Origin: an archaeon
Lineage (GTDB): Archaea; Hydrothermarchaeota; Hydrothermarchaeia; JALTZZ01; JALUTC01
Direction of reading: 5' to 3'
Length of the DNA: 5,975 nt
NCBI GenBank assembly: GCA_027058345.1
Contig: JALUTC010000049.1
Location: 1 to 5,975 of the forward strand
Below are positions 1 to 5,551 of this stretch, in pieces. The notes below the pieces were generated by a model that was not told where the DNA came from, searched no databases, and was given only the letters and a program-made list of their open reading frames with translations. Numbering within the stretch: the stretch's first letter is position 1; every line of letters begins with the position of its first letter. Position numbers and translations under genes: made by a program.

Positions 1-1
1 A

Positions 2-556
2 ATGCTTGGAATATTCAGATCGGAAGGAGAAGTAGGAATATATAATGTGGCTCTAAGACTTTCAATGATAGCAAGTTTTACACTTGCAGCTATAAACTCA
101 ATAGCTGCGCCTAAATTTGCGGAATTTTGGGGTAAAAAAGATATGGAGGGATTAAAAAGAGTAACTCAACAATCTACTAAGCTTATATTTTGGGCATCTA
201 CACCTGTTCTTGCTTTGTTTCTATTATTCCCTTCTTTCTTTATGGGGTTATTTGGGGAAGAATTTAAAATGGGTGCCTTTACTTTAATTATATTAACTGT
301 AGGACAGTTTGTGAATTCTGTGTGTGGTAGCGTTGGATATATTTTGCAGATGACAGGAAACCAAATGTTGGTCCAGAATGTTATTATATTTAGTTTATTA
401 ATTAATATAGGATTAAATTATTTACTTATACCCGCGTATGGAATTGAGGGTGCTGCTTTAGCTTCAATGATAACAACTGTAGTGTGGAATATGGTTTTTT
501 TGCTTTTTATAAGATTTAAATATGGTTTTTGGACAATAGCCTTAAGCGGAAGATAG
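2..556 (+). CDS. wzx: Wzx-type polysaccharide flippase, C-terminal part (5' partial)
   Basis: Integral inner-membrane protein of the polysaccharide transporter (PST/Wzx, MVF/MATE-like) superfamily, which moves lipid-linked oligosaccharide repeat units across the cytoplasmic membrane. The 184 visible residues hold about five hydrophobic helices (roughly 16-38, 60-84, 91-116, 123-145 and 148-171), separated by short charged loops such as GKKDMEG. The opening MLGIFRSEGEVGIYN matches the 'LG.f.s..evG.Y' loop found midway through these proteins, and PAYGIEGAALAS (144-155) matches the family's C-terminal 'P.yG..GAA.A' motif. Wzx proteins usually have 400-480 residues, so more than half lies upstream and the ATG at base 2 is an internal methionine, not the start. 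The stop is 2 bases before the sulfotransferase ATG. The family call is firm from motif and topology; the exact substrate cannot be read from sequence. Confidence 0.88.
   Translation: MLGIFRSEGEVGIYNVALRLSMIASFTLAAINSIAAPKFAEFWGKKDMEGLKRVTQQSTKLIFWASTPVLALFLLFPSFFMGLFGEEFKMGAFTLIILTVGQFVNSVCGSVGYILQMTGNQMLVQNVIIFSLLINIGLNYLLIPAYGIEGAALASMITTVVWNMVFLLFIRFKYGFWTIALSGR
548..553 (+). promoter_or_regulatory. Ribosome binding site deciding the sulfotransferase start
   Basis: GGAAGA lies 5 bases before the ATG at 559, inside the last codons of the flippase gene. It supports ATG 559 over the in-frame TTG at 529, which would add ten residues before the family's usual N-terminus. Confidence 0.6.
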
Positions 557-558
557 AA

Positions 559-1509
559 ATGAAAAGGAAGTTCCCAAATTTATTCATAATAGGTGCTCCC
601 AAGTGTGGGACAACTTCTTTAGCATACTGGTTATCCGAGCATCCGCAGATTTATTTTTATGTAGGGAAGGGTAAAGATAGTAAAGTGGAACCGCACTATT
701 GGTTGCGGGGATTTAAAAATGTAGTAGGATTTAATAGCAGAGATTATTTTAATATTTTTGATAACATTAATTATAGTAAATATAAGTATGCAGGTGAAGC
801 ATCTACCTTGTATCTATTTTATTCAGGGGTGGCTGTTAAAAATATTGAAGAAACTGTGGAAAATTCCAAGTATATTGTATGCATAAGAAATCCTATTGAT
901 ATGGCTTTTTCTCAATGGATGCAACATATGAAAAACGGTTTTGAGCTAGAAACTACAAGTTTTATTAGTGCTTTTAATCTATCTGATTTAAGAAGGGAGG
1001 GAAAATATATAAAATTAAATCCAAACGCAGGTTATCCTCCAGAAATAGGAGATTATAAGGGTTTATGTGCTCTTGGCAGTCAGTTGGAAAATTTGTTTGG
1101 CATTGTTGATAGAGAAAGAGTTTTGGTTTTAGTTTTAGATGATATCAAAAAAAATCCCCGAGAAGAATGGTTGAGAATCATGAACTTTTTACAAATATCA
1201 GATGATGGAAGAAAGGACTTTCCTATTTACAATGAGCAGCGTATTTTAGCTAATAAGTTTCTATATTATTCACTTTACATTCCTCTTAAAGCTATTGCAG
1301 TAAAAACCTATAAAATTAGAAATACACTCGGACTAACTGGCCTAAATCTACTTGAAAAATTTAGAAAAACCATATTTGCCAAACCACAAAAAAGGAGGGA
1401 ATTGTCTCTTGATGAGCGGAAGATCGTTGCGGAACATTTTATTGAAGAAATAGAAAAGCTGGAATACATCCTTGATAGGAAGTTTGAAGATTGGAAGAAA
1501 ATACAGTAG
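559..1509 (+). CDS. PAPS-dependent carbohydrate sulfotransferase
   Basis: Likely a cytosolic sulfotransferase that moves a sulfuryl group from PAPS to a sugar hydroxyl of the glycan or its precursor. The 316-residue protein begins with a beta strand and the PAPS 5'-phosphosulfate loop, GAPKCGTTSL (12-21, Lys15). An EPHYW segment (44-48) corresponds to the 'KE.hyF' block of bacterial and heparan-type sulfotransferases, followed by GEAST (79-83). The 3'-phosphate motif is IRNPIDMAFSQW (109-120, Arg110 and Ser118). The C-terminus, LEYILDRKFEDW (301-312), matches the usual family ending. Length is normal. ATG 559 is chosen because it has a ribosome binding site and puts the P-loop at the customary position. 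It follows the flippase stop by 2 bases. By eye several stretches (721-780, 961-1020) are more AT-rich than the downstream SDR gene, possibly because it was acquired separately. The acceptor sugar cannot be predicted. Confidence 0.88.
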   Translation: MKRKFPNLFIIGAPKCGTTSLAYWLSEHPQIYFYVGKGKDSKVEPHYWLRGFKNVVGFNSRDYFNIFDNINYSKYKYAGEASTLYLFYSGVAVKNIEETVENSKYIVCIRNPIDMAFSQWMQHMKNGFELETTSFISAFNLSDLRREGKYIKLNPNAGYPPEIGDYKGLCALGSQLENLFGIVDRERVLVLVLDDIKKNPREEWLRIMNFLQISDDGRKDFPIYNEQRILANKFLYYSLYIPLKAIAVKTYKIRNTLGLTGLNLLEKFRKTIFAKPQKRRELSLDERKIVAEHFIEEIEKLEYILDRKFEDWKKIQ

Positions 1510-1514
1510 CGTGT

Positions 1515-1520
1515 GGAGGA
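1515..1520 (+). promoter_or_regulatory. Ribosome binding site of the nucleotidyltransferase
   Basis: GGAGGA, a strong Shine-Dalgarno match 6 bases before the ATG at 1527. It sits in the 17-base gap after the sulfotransferase, the largest gap in the window, which has no room for a separate promoter or terminator. Confidence 0.75.
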
Positions 1521-1526
1521 TTTTAG

Positions 1527-2405
1527 ATGAAAGCATTAATATTAGCAGGTGGTTCAGGAACTCGTTTATATCCCGTGACTATGGCTGTCAATAAGCATTT
1601 TTTGCCTATTTATAACAAGCCGATGATATATTATTCTTTGTCTTTGGTATTCTTAGCCAAAATCAGGGAGATAATTATTGTTGTAAATCCTGAAGATGAA
1701 AAAAATTTTAAACAACTTTTAGGGTGCGGAGAAGAATTAGGAGTAAATATAGAATACAAAGTTCAGTATGAACCTAAGGGATTGGCTGATGGAGTAAAAT
1801 TATGTGAAGATTTAATCAAAGAACAGCCAATCCTTATGGTATTGGGAGATAATGTTTTATTTGGTCACGGATTAACTGAATTGCTTACTGAAACCAAACG
1901 TGAGATAGAAAAGGAAGGAGGTTCTTTTATATTCGGATATTATGTTAAAGACCCAAGCAGATTTGGAATAATAGAGTTTGATAAGAACGGGAGAGTATTA
2001 TCTGTGGAAGAAAAACCAAACAATCCGAAATCTCATTATGCTGCTATCGGAGTTTACTTTTTTGATGAAAAGGTTGTGGATTTTGCGAAAAAGATACGAC
2101 CTTCTAACAGAGGCGAATATGAAATAACTTCGGTTTTAGAAGAGTATTTAAGGATAGGAAAACTAAGGGCCAAAGTATTAGGAAGAGGATTTGCATGGTT
2201 TGATGCGGGAACCCATGATAGCTTTTTGGAAGCTGGGGAATTTGTTGCTACCATAGAGAAGAAAACTGGCCTTATGATAGGGTGTATAGAGGAGATCGCT
2301 TACAGAAATGGATGGATAGATAAGAAACAGCTTCTCAAGATGGCGGAGCGCTTTGAAAAAACGGAGTATGGGAAATACTTATTCAGAATTGCGGAGGAAG
2401 GTTGA
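1527..2405 (+). CDS. rmlA: RmlA-like glucose-1-phosphate thymidylyltransferase
   Basis: Condenses a sugar 1-phosphate, in RmlA glucose-1-phosphate with dTTP, to the nucleotide sugar (dTDP-glucose) and pyrophosphate in the cytosol; this is the entry step to dTDP-6-deoxysugars. The 292 residues match the usual RmlA length. Visible motifs are the nucleotide loop LAGGSGTRLYP (6-16), Lys23 in NKHFLPIYNKP, Gln80, the metal Asp108 in LGDN, VEEKP (160-164), NRGEYEIT (194-201), and FDAGTHDSF (225-233) with the second metal Asp226. The C-terminal EEIAYRNGWID (255-265) is typical of RmlA. Differences from the textbook pattern are NKHFLP where SKQLLP is common, and GLADG (85-89) where GLAQA is common, near the sugar pocket. 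The GTG of the oxidoreductase follows its stop directly. The dTDP-sugar enzymes downstream agree with a dTTP-using enzyme, but another sugar phosphate is possible. Confidence 0.85.
   Translation: MKALILAGGSGTRLYPVTMAVNKHFLPIYNKPMIYYSLSLVFLAKIREIIIVVNPEDEKNFKQLLGCGEELGVNIEYKVQYEPKGLADGVKLCEDLIKEQPILMVLGDNVLFGHGLTELLTETKREIEKEGGSFIFGYYVKDPSRFGIIEFDKNGRVLSVEEKPNNPKSHYAAIGVYFFDEKVVDFAKKIRPSNRGEYEITSVLEEYLRIGKLRAKVLGRGFAWFDAGTHDSFLEAGEFVATIEKKTGLMIGCIEEIAYRNGWIDKKQLLKMAERFEKTEYGKYLFRIAEEG
2393..2400 (+). promoter_or_regulatory. Ribosome binding site supporting a GTG start
   Basis: GGAGGAAG, with its GGAGG core 8 bases before the GTG at 2406, lies in the last codons of the nucleotidyltransferase. 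It supports GTG as the true start, because that codon is followed at once by the FAD-binding strand and glycine motif that must be N-terminal in this family. Confidence 0.75.
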
Positions 2406-3599
2406 GTGATAATTATATGTGGTGGAGGGATAATAGGCCTTTCAATCGCTCGTGAATTGCTAAAAAGAGGAGCTGATGATATTATAATTCTTGAGAAAGA
2501 AAAAGATATAGGATTTCATGCATCAGGGCGCAATAGTGGTGTGCTGCACGCGGGTATATATTATACTCCCGATAGTTTAAAAGCAAGGTTATGTCTTAAG
2601 GGAAATCTTCTTATGAAAGAATTTTGCAGAAATAAGGGGATACCCGTTCTTGAAACTGGAAAAGTTATTGTTACAAAAAATTTAGAGGAGCTTAAGATTT
2701 TGGAGGAACTGTATGTTAGGGCAAAAAGGAATGGAGCGGTGGTTAAACTTATAGATGAGAAAGAATTAAAGGAGGTGGAACCTTATGCTAAAACAGTAGA
2801 AAGGGCTTTATATTCACCTTTAACGGCTGTTGTAGACTCCAAGAGGGTCCTGAAGGAGATTGAGAAGGAGCTTATTAAAAGTGGAAAGGTAAGGATTCTT
2901 AAAGGTGTTAAATATGAGAAGCTCTTGAATAATAGCGAGATAAAAACTTCCATTGGTAATATTAAGTTTAATTTCTTTATTAATTCAGCGGGGGTTTATG
3001 CTGATAGGATAGCTCATTCTTTTGATGTGGGTTTAAAGTTCAAAATACTTCCATTTAAGGGAACATACAAAAGATTGGTAAAGGAAAAATCTTACATCGT
3101 AAGGGGTAATGTGTACCCAGTTCCTGATATAAGGAATCCCTTTTTAGGAGTTCATTTTACCAAAGGTTATGATGGTGTGGTGTATGTGGGACCGACTGCT
3201 ATTCCAGCCTTTGGTAGGGAGAACTACGGTGTGTTAAAAGGTATTGGTCTGGAGGCTATATCTATAATGTGGAGGAATTTTGTTTTGTTTATTGTCAATA
3301 ATAAGTTTAGAAATGTGGCTTTAACCGAGCCAAGGAAATTTTTTGAAAAGATATTTTTTAAAGATGTTTCACATATGCTTAAGGATATAAGTGTTGACCA
3401 TTTAATTCCTTCAAGGAAGATAGGAATAAGACCTCAGTTGGTTAATTGGGAATCCAAAGAATTAGTCATGGATTTTTTGGTTATAAAAGATTCAAACAGC
3501 CTTCATATATTAAATGCTGTGTCTCCTGCTTTTACGAGTGCATTCGCATTTGCAGAATATCTGGTTGAAAATTACATGGCTAATGGAGGACTAAAATGA
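2406..3599 (+). CDS. FAD-dependent oxidoreductase, L-2-hydroxyglutarate oxidase (LhgO/L2HGDH) family
   Basis: A DAO-superfamily flavoenzyme; characterised relatives oxidise L-2-hydroxyglutarate to 2-oxoglutarate. The 397 residues open with the FAD dinucleotide fold, CGGGIIGLS (5-13), with Glu30 ending strand two. Hallmarks of the LhgO family follow: NSGVLHAGIYY (43-53), SLKARLC (57-63), NSAGVYAD (193-200), YPVPD (237-241), FLGVHFTKG (246-254), GIRPQ (340-344, usually GVRAQ) and SPAFTSAFAFAE (373-384). It is slightly shorter than the roughly 420-residue E. coli enzyme. There is no signal peptide; a hydrophobic stretch near 284-298 may aid membrane contact, as in other LhgO proteins. The start is GTG, directly after the nucleotidyltransferase stop, and the end overlaps the SDR by 4 bases. 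Its place inside a sugar-nucleotide operon makes plain 2-hydroxyglutarate repair doubtful; oxidation of a sugar-linked hydroxyl, or recycling a hydroxyacid made by a partner enzyme, is inference. Family call firm, substrate unknown. Confidence 0.85.
   Translation: MIIICGGGIIGLSIARELLKRGADDIIILEKEKDIGFHASGRNSGVLHAGIYYTPDSLKARLCLKGNLLMKEFCRNKGIPVLETGKVIVTKNLEELKILEELYVRAKRNGAVVKLIDEKELKEVEPYAKTVERALYSPLTAVVDSKRVLKEIEKELIKSGKVRILKGVKYEKLLNNSEIKTSIGNIKFNFFINSAGVYADRIAHSFDVGLKFKILPFKGTYKRLVKEKSYIVRGNVYPVPDIRNPFLGVHFTKGYDGVVYVGPTAIPAFGRENYGVLKGIGLEAISIMWRNFVLFIVNNKFRNVALTEPRKFFEKIFFKDVSHMLKDISVDHLIPSRKIGIRPQLVNWESKELVMDFLVIKDSNSLHILNAVSPAFTSAFAFAEYLVENYMANGGLK
3585..3590 (+). promoter_or_regulatory. 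Ribosome binding site of the SDR gene
   Basis: GGAGGA, 5 bases before the ATG at 3596, inside the oxidoreductase C-terminal codons. Together with the ATGA stop/start overlap it indicates translational coupling. Confidence 0.7.
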
Positions 3600-4582
3600 G
3601 GATATTTGTTACTGGAGCTGGTGGTTATATAGGTACCGTGCTTGTTCCTATGTTACTTGAGAAGGGCTATAGTGTAGTAGCATTGGACAGGTTCTTTTTT
3701 GGCGAAGATAAATTACCCCATTGTGTCAAACATCTTGAAATTATTAAGGATGATATCAGATTTTTTGACCCCTCGCTATTAAAGGATGTGGATGCAGTTG
3801 TTGATTTAGCTGCGCTTTCTAATGATCCTACCAGTGAGTTGGATCCTGTTAAAACATGGTCCATTAATTACCTTGGGAGATTTAGGGTAGCAACATTTGC
3901 TAAGCTCATGGGTGTGAAAAGATATATACTTCCTTCTTCTTGCAGTGTATACGGTTTTCAGGAGAAGGTGGTGGAAGAAAAGTCTGACACAAATCCACTT
4001 ACTACATATGCTAAAGCAAATAGAAAAGCTGAAGAAGATATACTTAAATTGGCTGATAATAAGTTTACTGTAGTGATCTTAAGGCAAGCAACTGTTTATG
4101 GACTTTCACCCCGCATGAGGTTTGATCTTGCTATAAACGGTATGGTAAAGGGTTTTTTTAAAAATGGGAAGATTCCCATATTGAGGGACGGGCGTCAATG
4201 GAGACCTTTTGTTCATGTAAAGGACACATCAAAAGCTATAATATTAGCACTTGAGGCCATGAAGGAAAAGGTTAACAAAGAAATTTTTAATGTAGGTTCA
4301 GATAATCAAAATTATCAAATATTTGATCTTGCAAAAAGAATAGCGGAAGCAATAGGTGTTCCTTTTGAATATGAGTGGTATGGTGTGCCGGACAATAGAA
4401 GTTACAAGGTTAGTTTCAGGAAGATAAGAGAAGTTTTAGGATTTGAACCAGAAAACAGTCCGGAGAGAGCTGCACTTGAGATATGGGAGGCTTTAAAGTC
4501 GGGGCGAGTTGACCCAGAAGATCCTTCTACTATTACGGTTGAATGGTATAAACTGCTCATTCAGAAGGGGGTTATGATATGA
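3596..4582 (+). CDS. Extended SDR, NAD-dependent nucleotide-sugar epimerase/dehydratase family
   Basis: Probably a cytosolic NAD(P)-dependent enzyme acting on a nucleotide-linked sugar. The 328 residues begin with the Rossmann motif TGAGGYIG (6-13; G7xxG10xxG13) and Asp31 at the end of strand two, which favours NAD. DLAALSND (70-77) is the usual cofactor segment, SSCSVYG (114-120) contains the catalytic serine (Ser115 by alignment to GalE SSSATVYG), and ATVYGLSPRMRFD (165-177), RPFVHVKD (203-210) and FNVGS (231-235) are substrate-domain motifs. The active-site tyrosine is Tyr138, but the lysine expected four residues on (YxxxK) is Asn142, with Lys140 and Lys144 nearby. It is not RmlB: the dehydratase Asp-Glu pair of 'TDEVYG' is absent. 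It overlaps the genes on both sides by 4 bases (ATGA). Product chemistry, whether epimerisation, reduction or another reaction, cannot be fixed. Confidence 0.82.
   Translation: MRIFVTGAGGYIGTVLVPMLLEKGYSVVALDRFFFGEDKLPHCVKHLEIIKDDIRFFDPSLLKDVDAVVDLAALSNDPTSELDPVKTWSINYLGRFRVATFAKLMGVKRYILPSSCSVYGFQEKVVEEKSDTNPLTTYAKANRKAEEDILKLADNKFTVVILRQATVYGLSPRMRFDLAINGMVKGFFKNGKIPILRDGRQWRPFVHVKDTSKAIILALEAMKEKVNKEIFNVGSDNQNYQIFDLAKRIAEAIGVPFEYEWYGVPDNRSYKVSFRKIREVLGFEPENSPERAALEIWEALKSGRVDPEDPSTITVEWYKLLIQKGVMI
4565..4571 (+). promoter_or_regulatory. Ribosome binding site of the ketoisomerase gene
   Basis: AAGGGGG, 7 bases before the ATG at 4579, is a weaker purine-rich match than the others in the window. 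The start also overlaps the SDR stop as ATGA, so re-initiation by terminating ribosomes may contribute. Confidence 0.5.
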
Positions 4583-4974
4583 AGATCCCATTTATAAATT
4601 TAAGAAACATTTCGGATCCGAGGGGAAATTTAGCGGTTATAGAAGCTTTCAAGGACATTCCTTTTGAAATAAAGAGAGTTTATTATATATATGGAACTAA
4701 GGGAAACCAGCCTCGTGGTTTTCATGCTCATAAAACTTTGAGGCAACTTGCTATATGCTTGAAAGGGAAATGTAGAGTTATTTTAAATAACGGAAGAGAA
4801 AAAACTGAGGTGATGCTGGATAAACCTGATATGGGTTTGATTATAGATAAAATGGTATGGCATGAAATGTATTTTGAAGATGATAGTATTTTATTGGTTT
4901 TAGCAAGTGATTATTATAATGAAGACGACTACATAAGAAACTTCAATGAGTTTATTGAATGTGTTAATAGATAA
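4579..4974 (+). CDS. fdtA: dTDP-4-oxo-6-deoxyglucose 3,4-oxoisomerase (FdtA type cupin)
   Basis: Converts dTDP-4-keto-6-deoxyglucose to the 3-keto isomer, the step before transamination in making dTDP-Fuc3NAc. The 131 residues form a single cupin of the WxcM/FdtA/QdtA family at normal length. The active-site motif RGFHAHK (46-52) carries His49 and His51, the base and proton shuttle; Tyr35 in the RVYYIY stretch (33-38) aligns with the proposed acid. WHEM (94-97) and LASDYYNEDDYIR (108-120) are strongly conserved in the family. Aligning the two histidines with QdtA (His51/His53) places Arg15 and His95 at the two positions (Tyr17/Arg97 in QdtA) reported to control C-4 configuration, so the product should be the galacto type. 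The gene overlaps the SDR by 4 bases and the acetyltransferase by 29. The family is very clear; FdtA over QdtA rests on two residues. Confidence 0.92.
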   Translation: MKIPFINLRNISDPRGNLAVIEAFKDIPFEIKRVYYIYGTKGNQPRGFHAHKTLRQLAICLKGKCRVILNNGREKTEVMLDKPDMGLIIDKMVWHEMYFEDDSILLVLASDYYNEDDYIRNFNEFIECVNR

Positions 4975-5551
4975 AACGGCTATAGTTAAGACAAATATGG
5001 TAGGGGAGAATACAAGGATATGGCAGTATGTTGTTATATTGGACAATGCTAAGATAGGAAAAAACTGTAATATATGTTCTCACTGCTTTATAGAGAATGA
5101 TGTGGAAATAGGTGATAATGTAACTATAAAAAATGGGGTATATTTGTGGGATGGTTTAAAAATAGAAAATAATGTATTTATAGGTCCAAATGTAACATTT
5201 ACAAACGATTTATATCCCAGATCTAAACACTATAAGCTTCCTCTGAGAACATATATAAAGGAAGGTGCCTCTTTGGGGGCTAATTCAACCATTTTGTGTG
5301 GAATAACAATAGGAAAATACTCAATGATAGGAGCTGGGAGTGTGGTAACAAAAGATATTCCGGACTATGCTATTGTTAAGGGTAATCCGGCGAGGATTAC
5401 AGGTTTTGTTTGTAAATGTGGTGAAAAATTAATCAATGTGGAGGAAATATCCCAAAGGCTTTTGGAGGTTGTTTGTCAAAATTGTGGAATGGAGTATATT
5501 CTGGATGTTAAACAAAATGATAAGATTCTTAGACTTAAAGAGGATAAATGA
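4946..5551 (+). CDS. fdtC: dTDP-3-amino-3,6-dideoxyhexose N-acetyltransferase (FdtC-like, left-handed beta-helix)
   Basis: Would transfer acetyl from acetyl-CoA to the 3-amino group of dTDP-Fuc3N, giving dTDP-Fuc3NAc in the cytosol. The 201 residues are mostly hexapeptide repeats of a left-handed beta-helix (about 8-150), normally trimeric: TAIV, TRIWQYVVI (23-31), AKIGKNC, VEIGDNV, ASLGANSTI, ITIGKYSMIGAGSVV. FTNDLYPR (85-92) is the active-site loop of WlbB/QdtC/FdtC relatives, and KGNPAR (145-150) closes the helix. After it, Cys156, Cys158, Cys177 and Cys180 form a CxC...CxxC zinc-ribbon-like tail. The start is uncertain: ATG 4946 has no clear ribosome binding site, and GTG 4961 (196 residues, MLIDKTAIV) matches the usual N-terminus equally well. 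Either choice overlaps fdtA. A 3-aminoglucose (QdtC-type) substrate is the main alternative. Confidence 0.88.
   Translation: MSLLNVLIDKTAIVKTNMVGENTRIWQYVVILDNAKIGKNCNICSHCFIENDVEIGDNVTIKNGVYLWDGLKIENNVFIGPNVTFTNDLYPRSKHYKLPLRTYIKEGASLGANSTILCGITIGKYSMIGAGSVVTKDIPDYAIVKGNPARITGFVCKCGEKLINVEEISQRLLEVVCQNCGMEYILDVKQNDKILRLKEDK
5491..5494 (+). promoter_or_regulatory. Possible ribosome binding site for the aminotransferase
   Basis: GGAG lies inside the acetyltransferase gene, 10 bases before an in-frame ATG at 5505 and 22 before the ATG at 5517. It would favour the earlier start, adding MLNK to the protein, whereas family N-termini of the form MIxFLDLK favour 5517. The evidence is weak. Confidence 0.3.

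Noticed and set aside
529..558. In-frame TTG at 529 as the sulfotransferase start
   Set aside because: It lies within the flippase gene with no good ribosome binding site and adds ten residues not expected before the P-loop strand; ATG 559 has GGAAGA at proper spacing.
1121..1142. Short GTTTTG/GTTTTA repeat-like stretch
   Set aside because: It encodes the hydrophobic strand Val-Leu-Val-Leu-Val-Leu of the sulfotransferase core; only three imperfect units, explained by coding.
1510..1526. Promoter or terminator in the largest intergenic gap
   Set aside because: Only 17 bases, mostly taken up by the ribosome binding site, with no inverted repeat; TATAAT-like strings elsewhere are expected by chance in AT-rich coding DNA.
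1348..1536. Reverse-strand open frames, such as those at 1348-1536, 2054-2254, 3667-3864 and 5429-5611
   Set aside because: Each lies opposite a well-supported gene, is 60-66 residues long, and has no recognisable domain or ribosome binding site.
4150..4164. T7-A5 run in the SDR gene as a programmed frameshift site
   Set aside because: The run encodes Gly-Phe-Phe-Lys-Asn in an intact frame with conserved motifs on both sides, and no alternative frame or downstream structure suggests a frameshift product.
3596..4582. SDR as dTDP-glucose 4,6-dehydratase (RmlB)
   Set aside because: It lacks the TDEVYG Asp-Glu pair and the YxxxK lysine, so the motifs do not support dehydratase chemistry.
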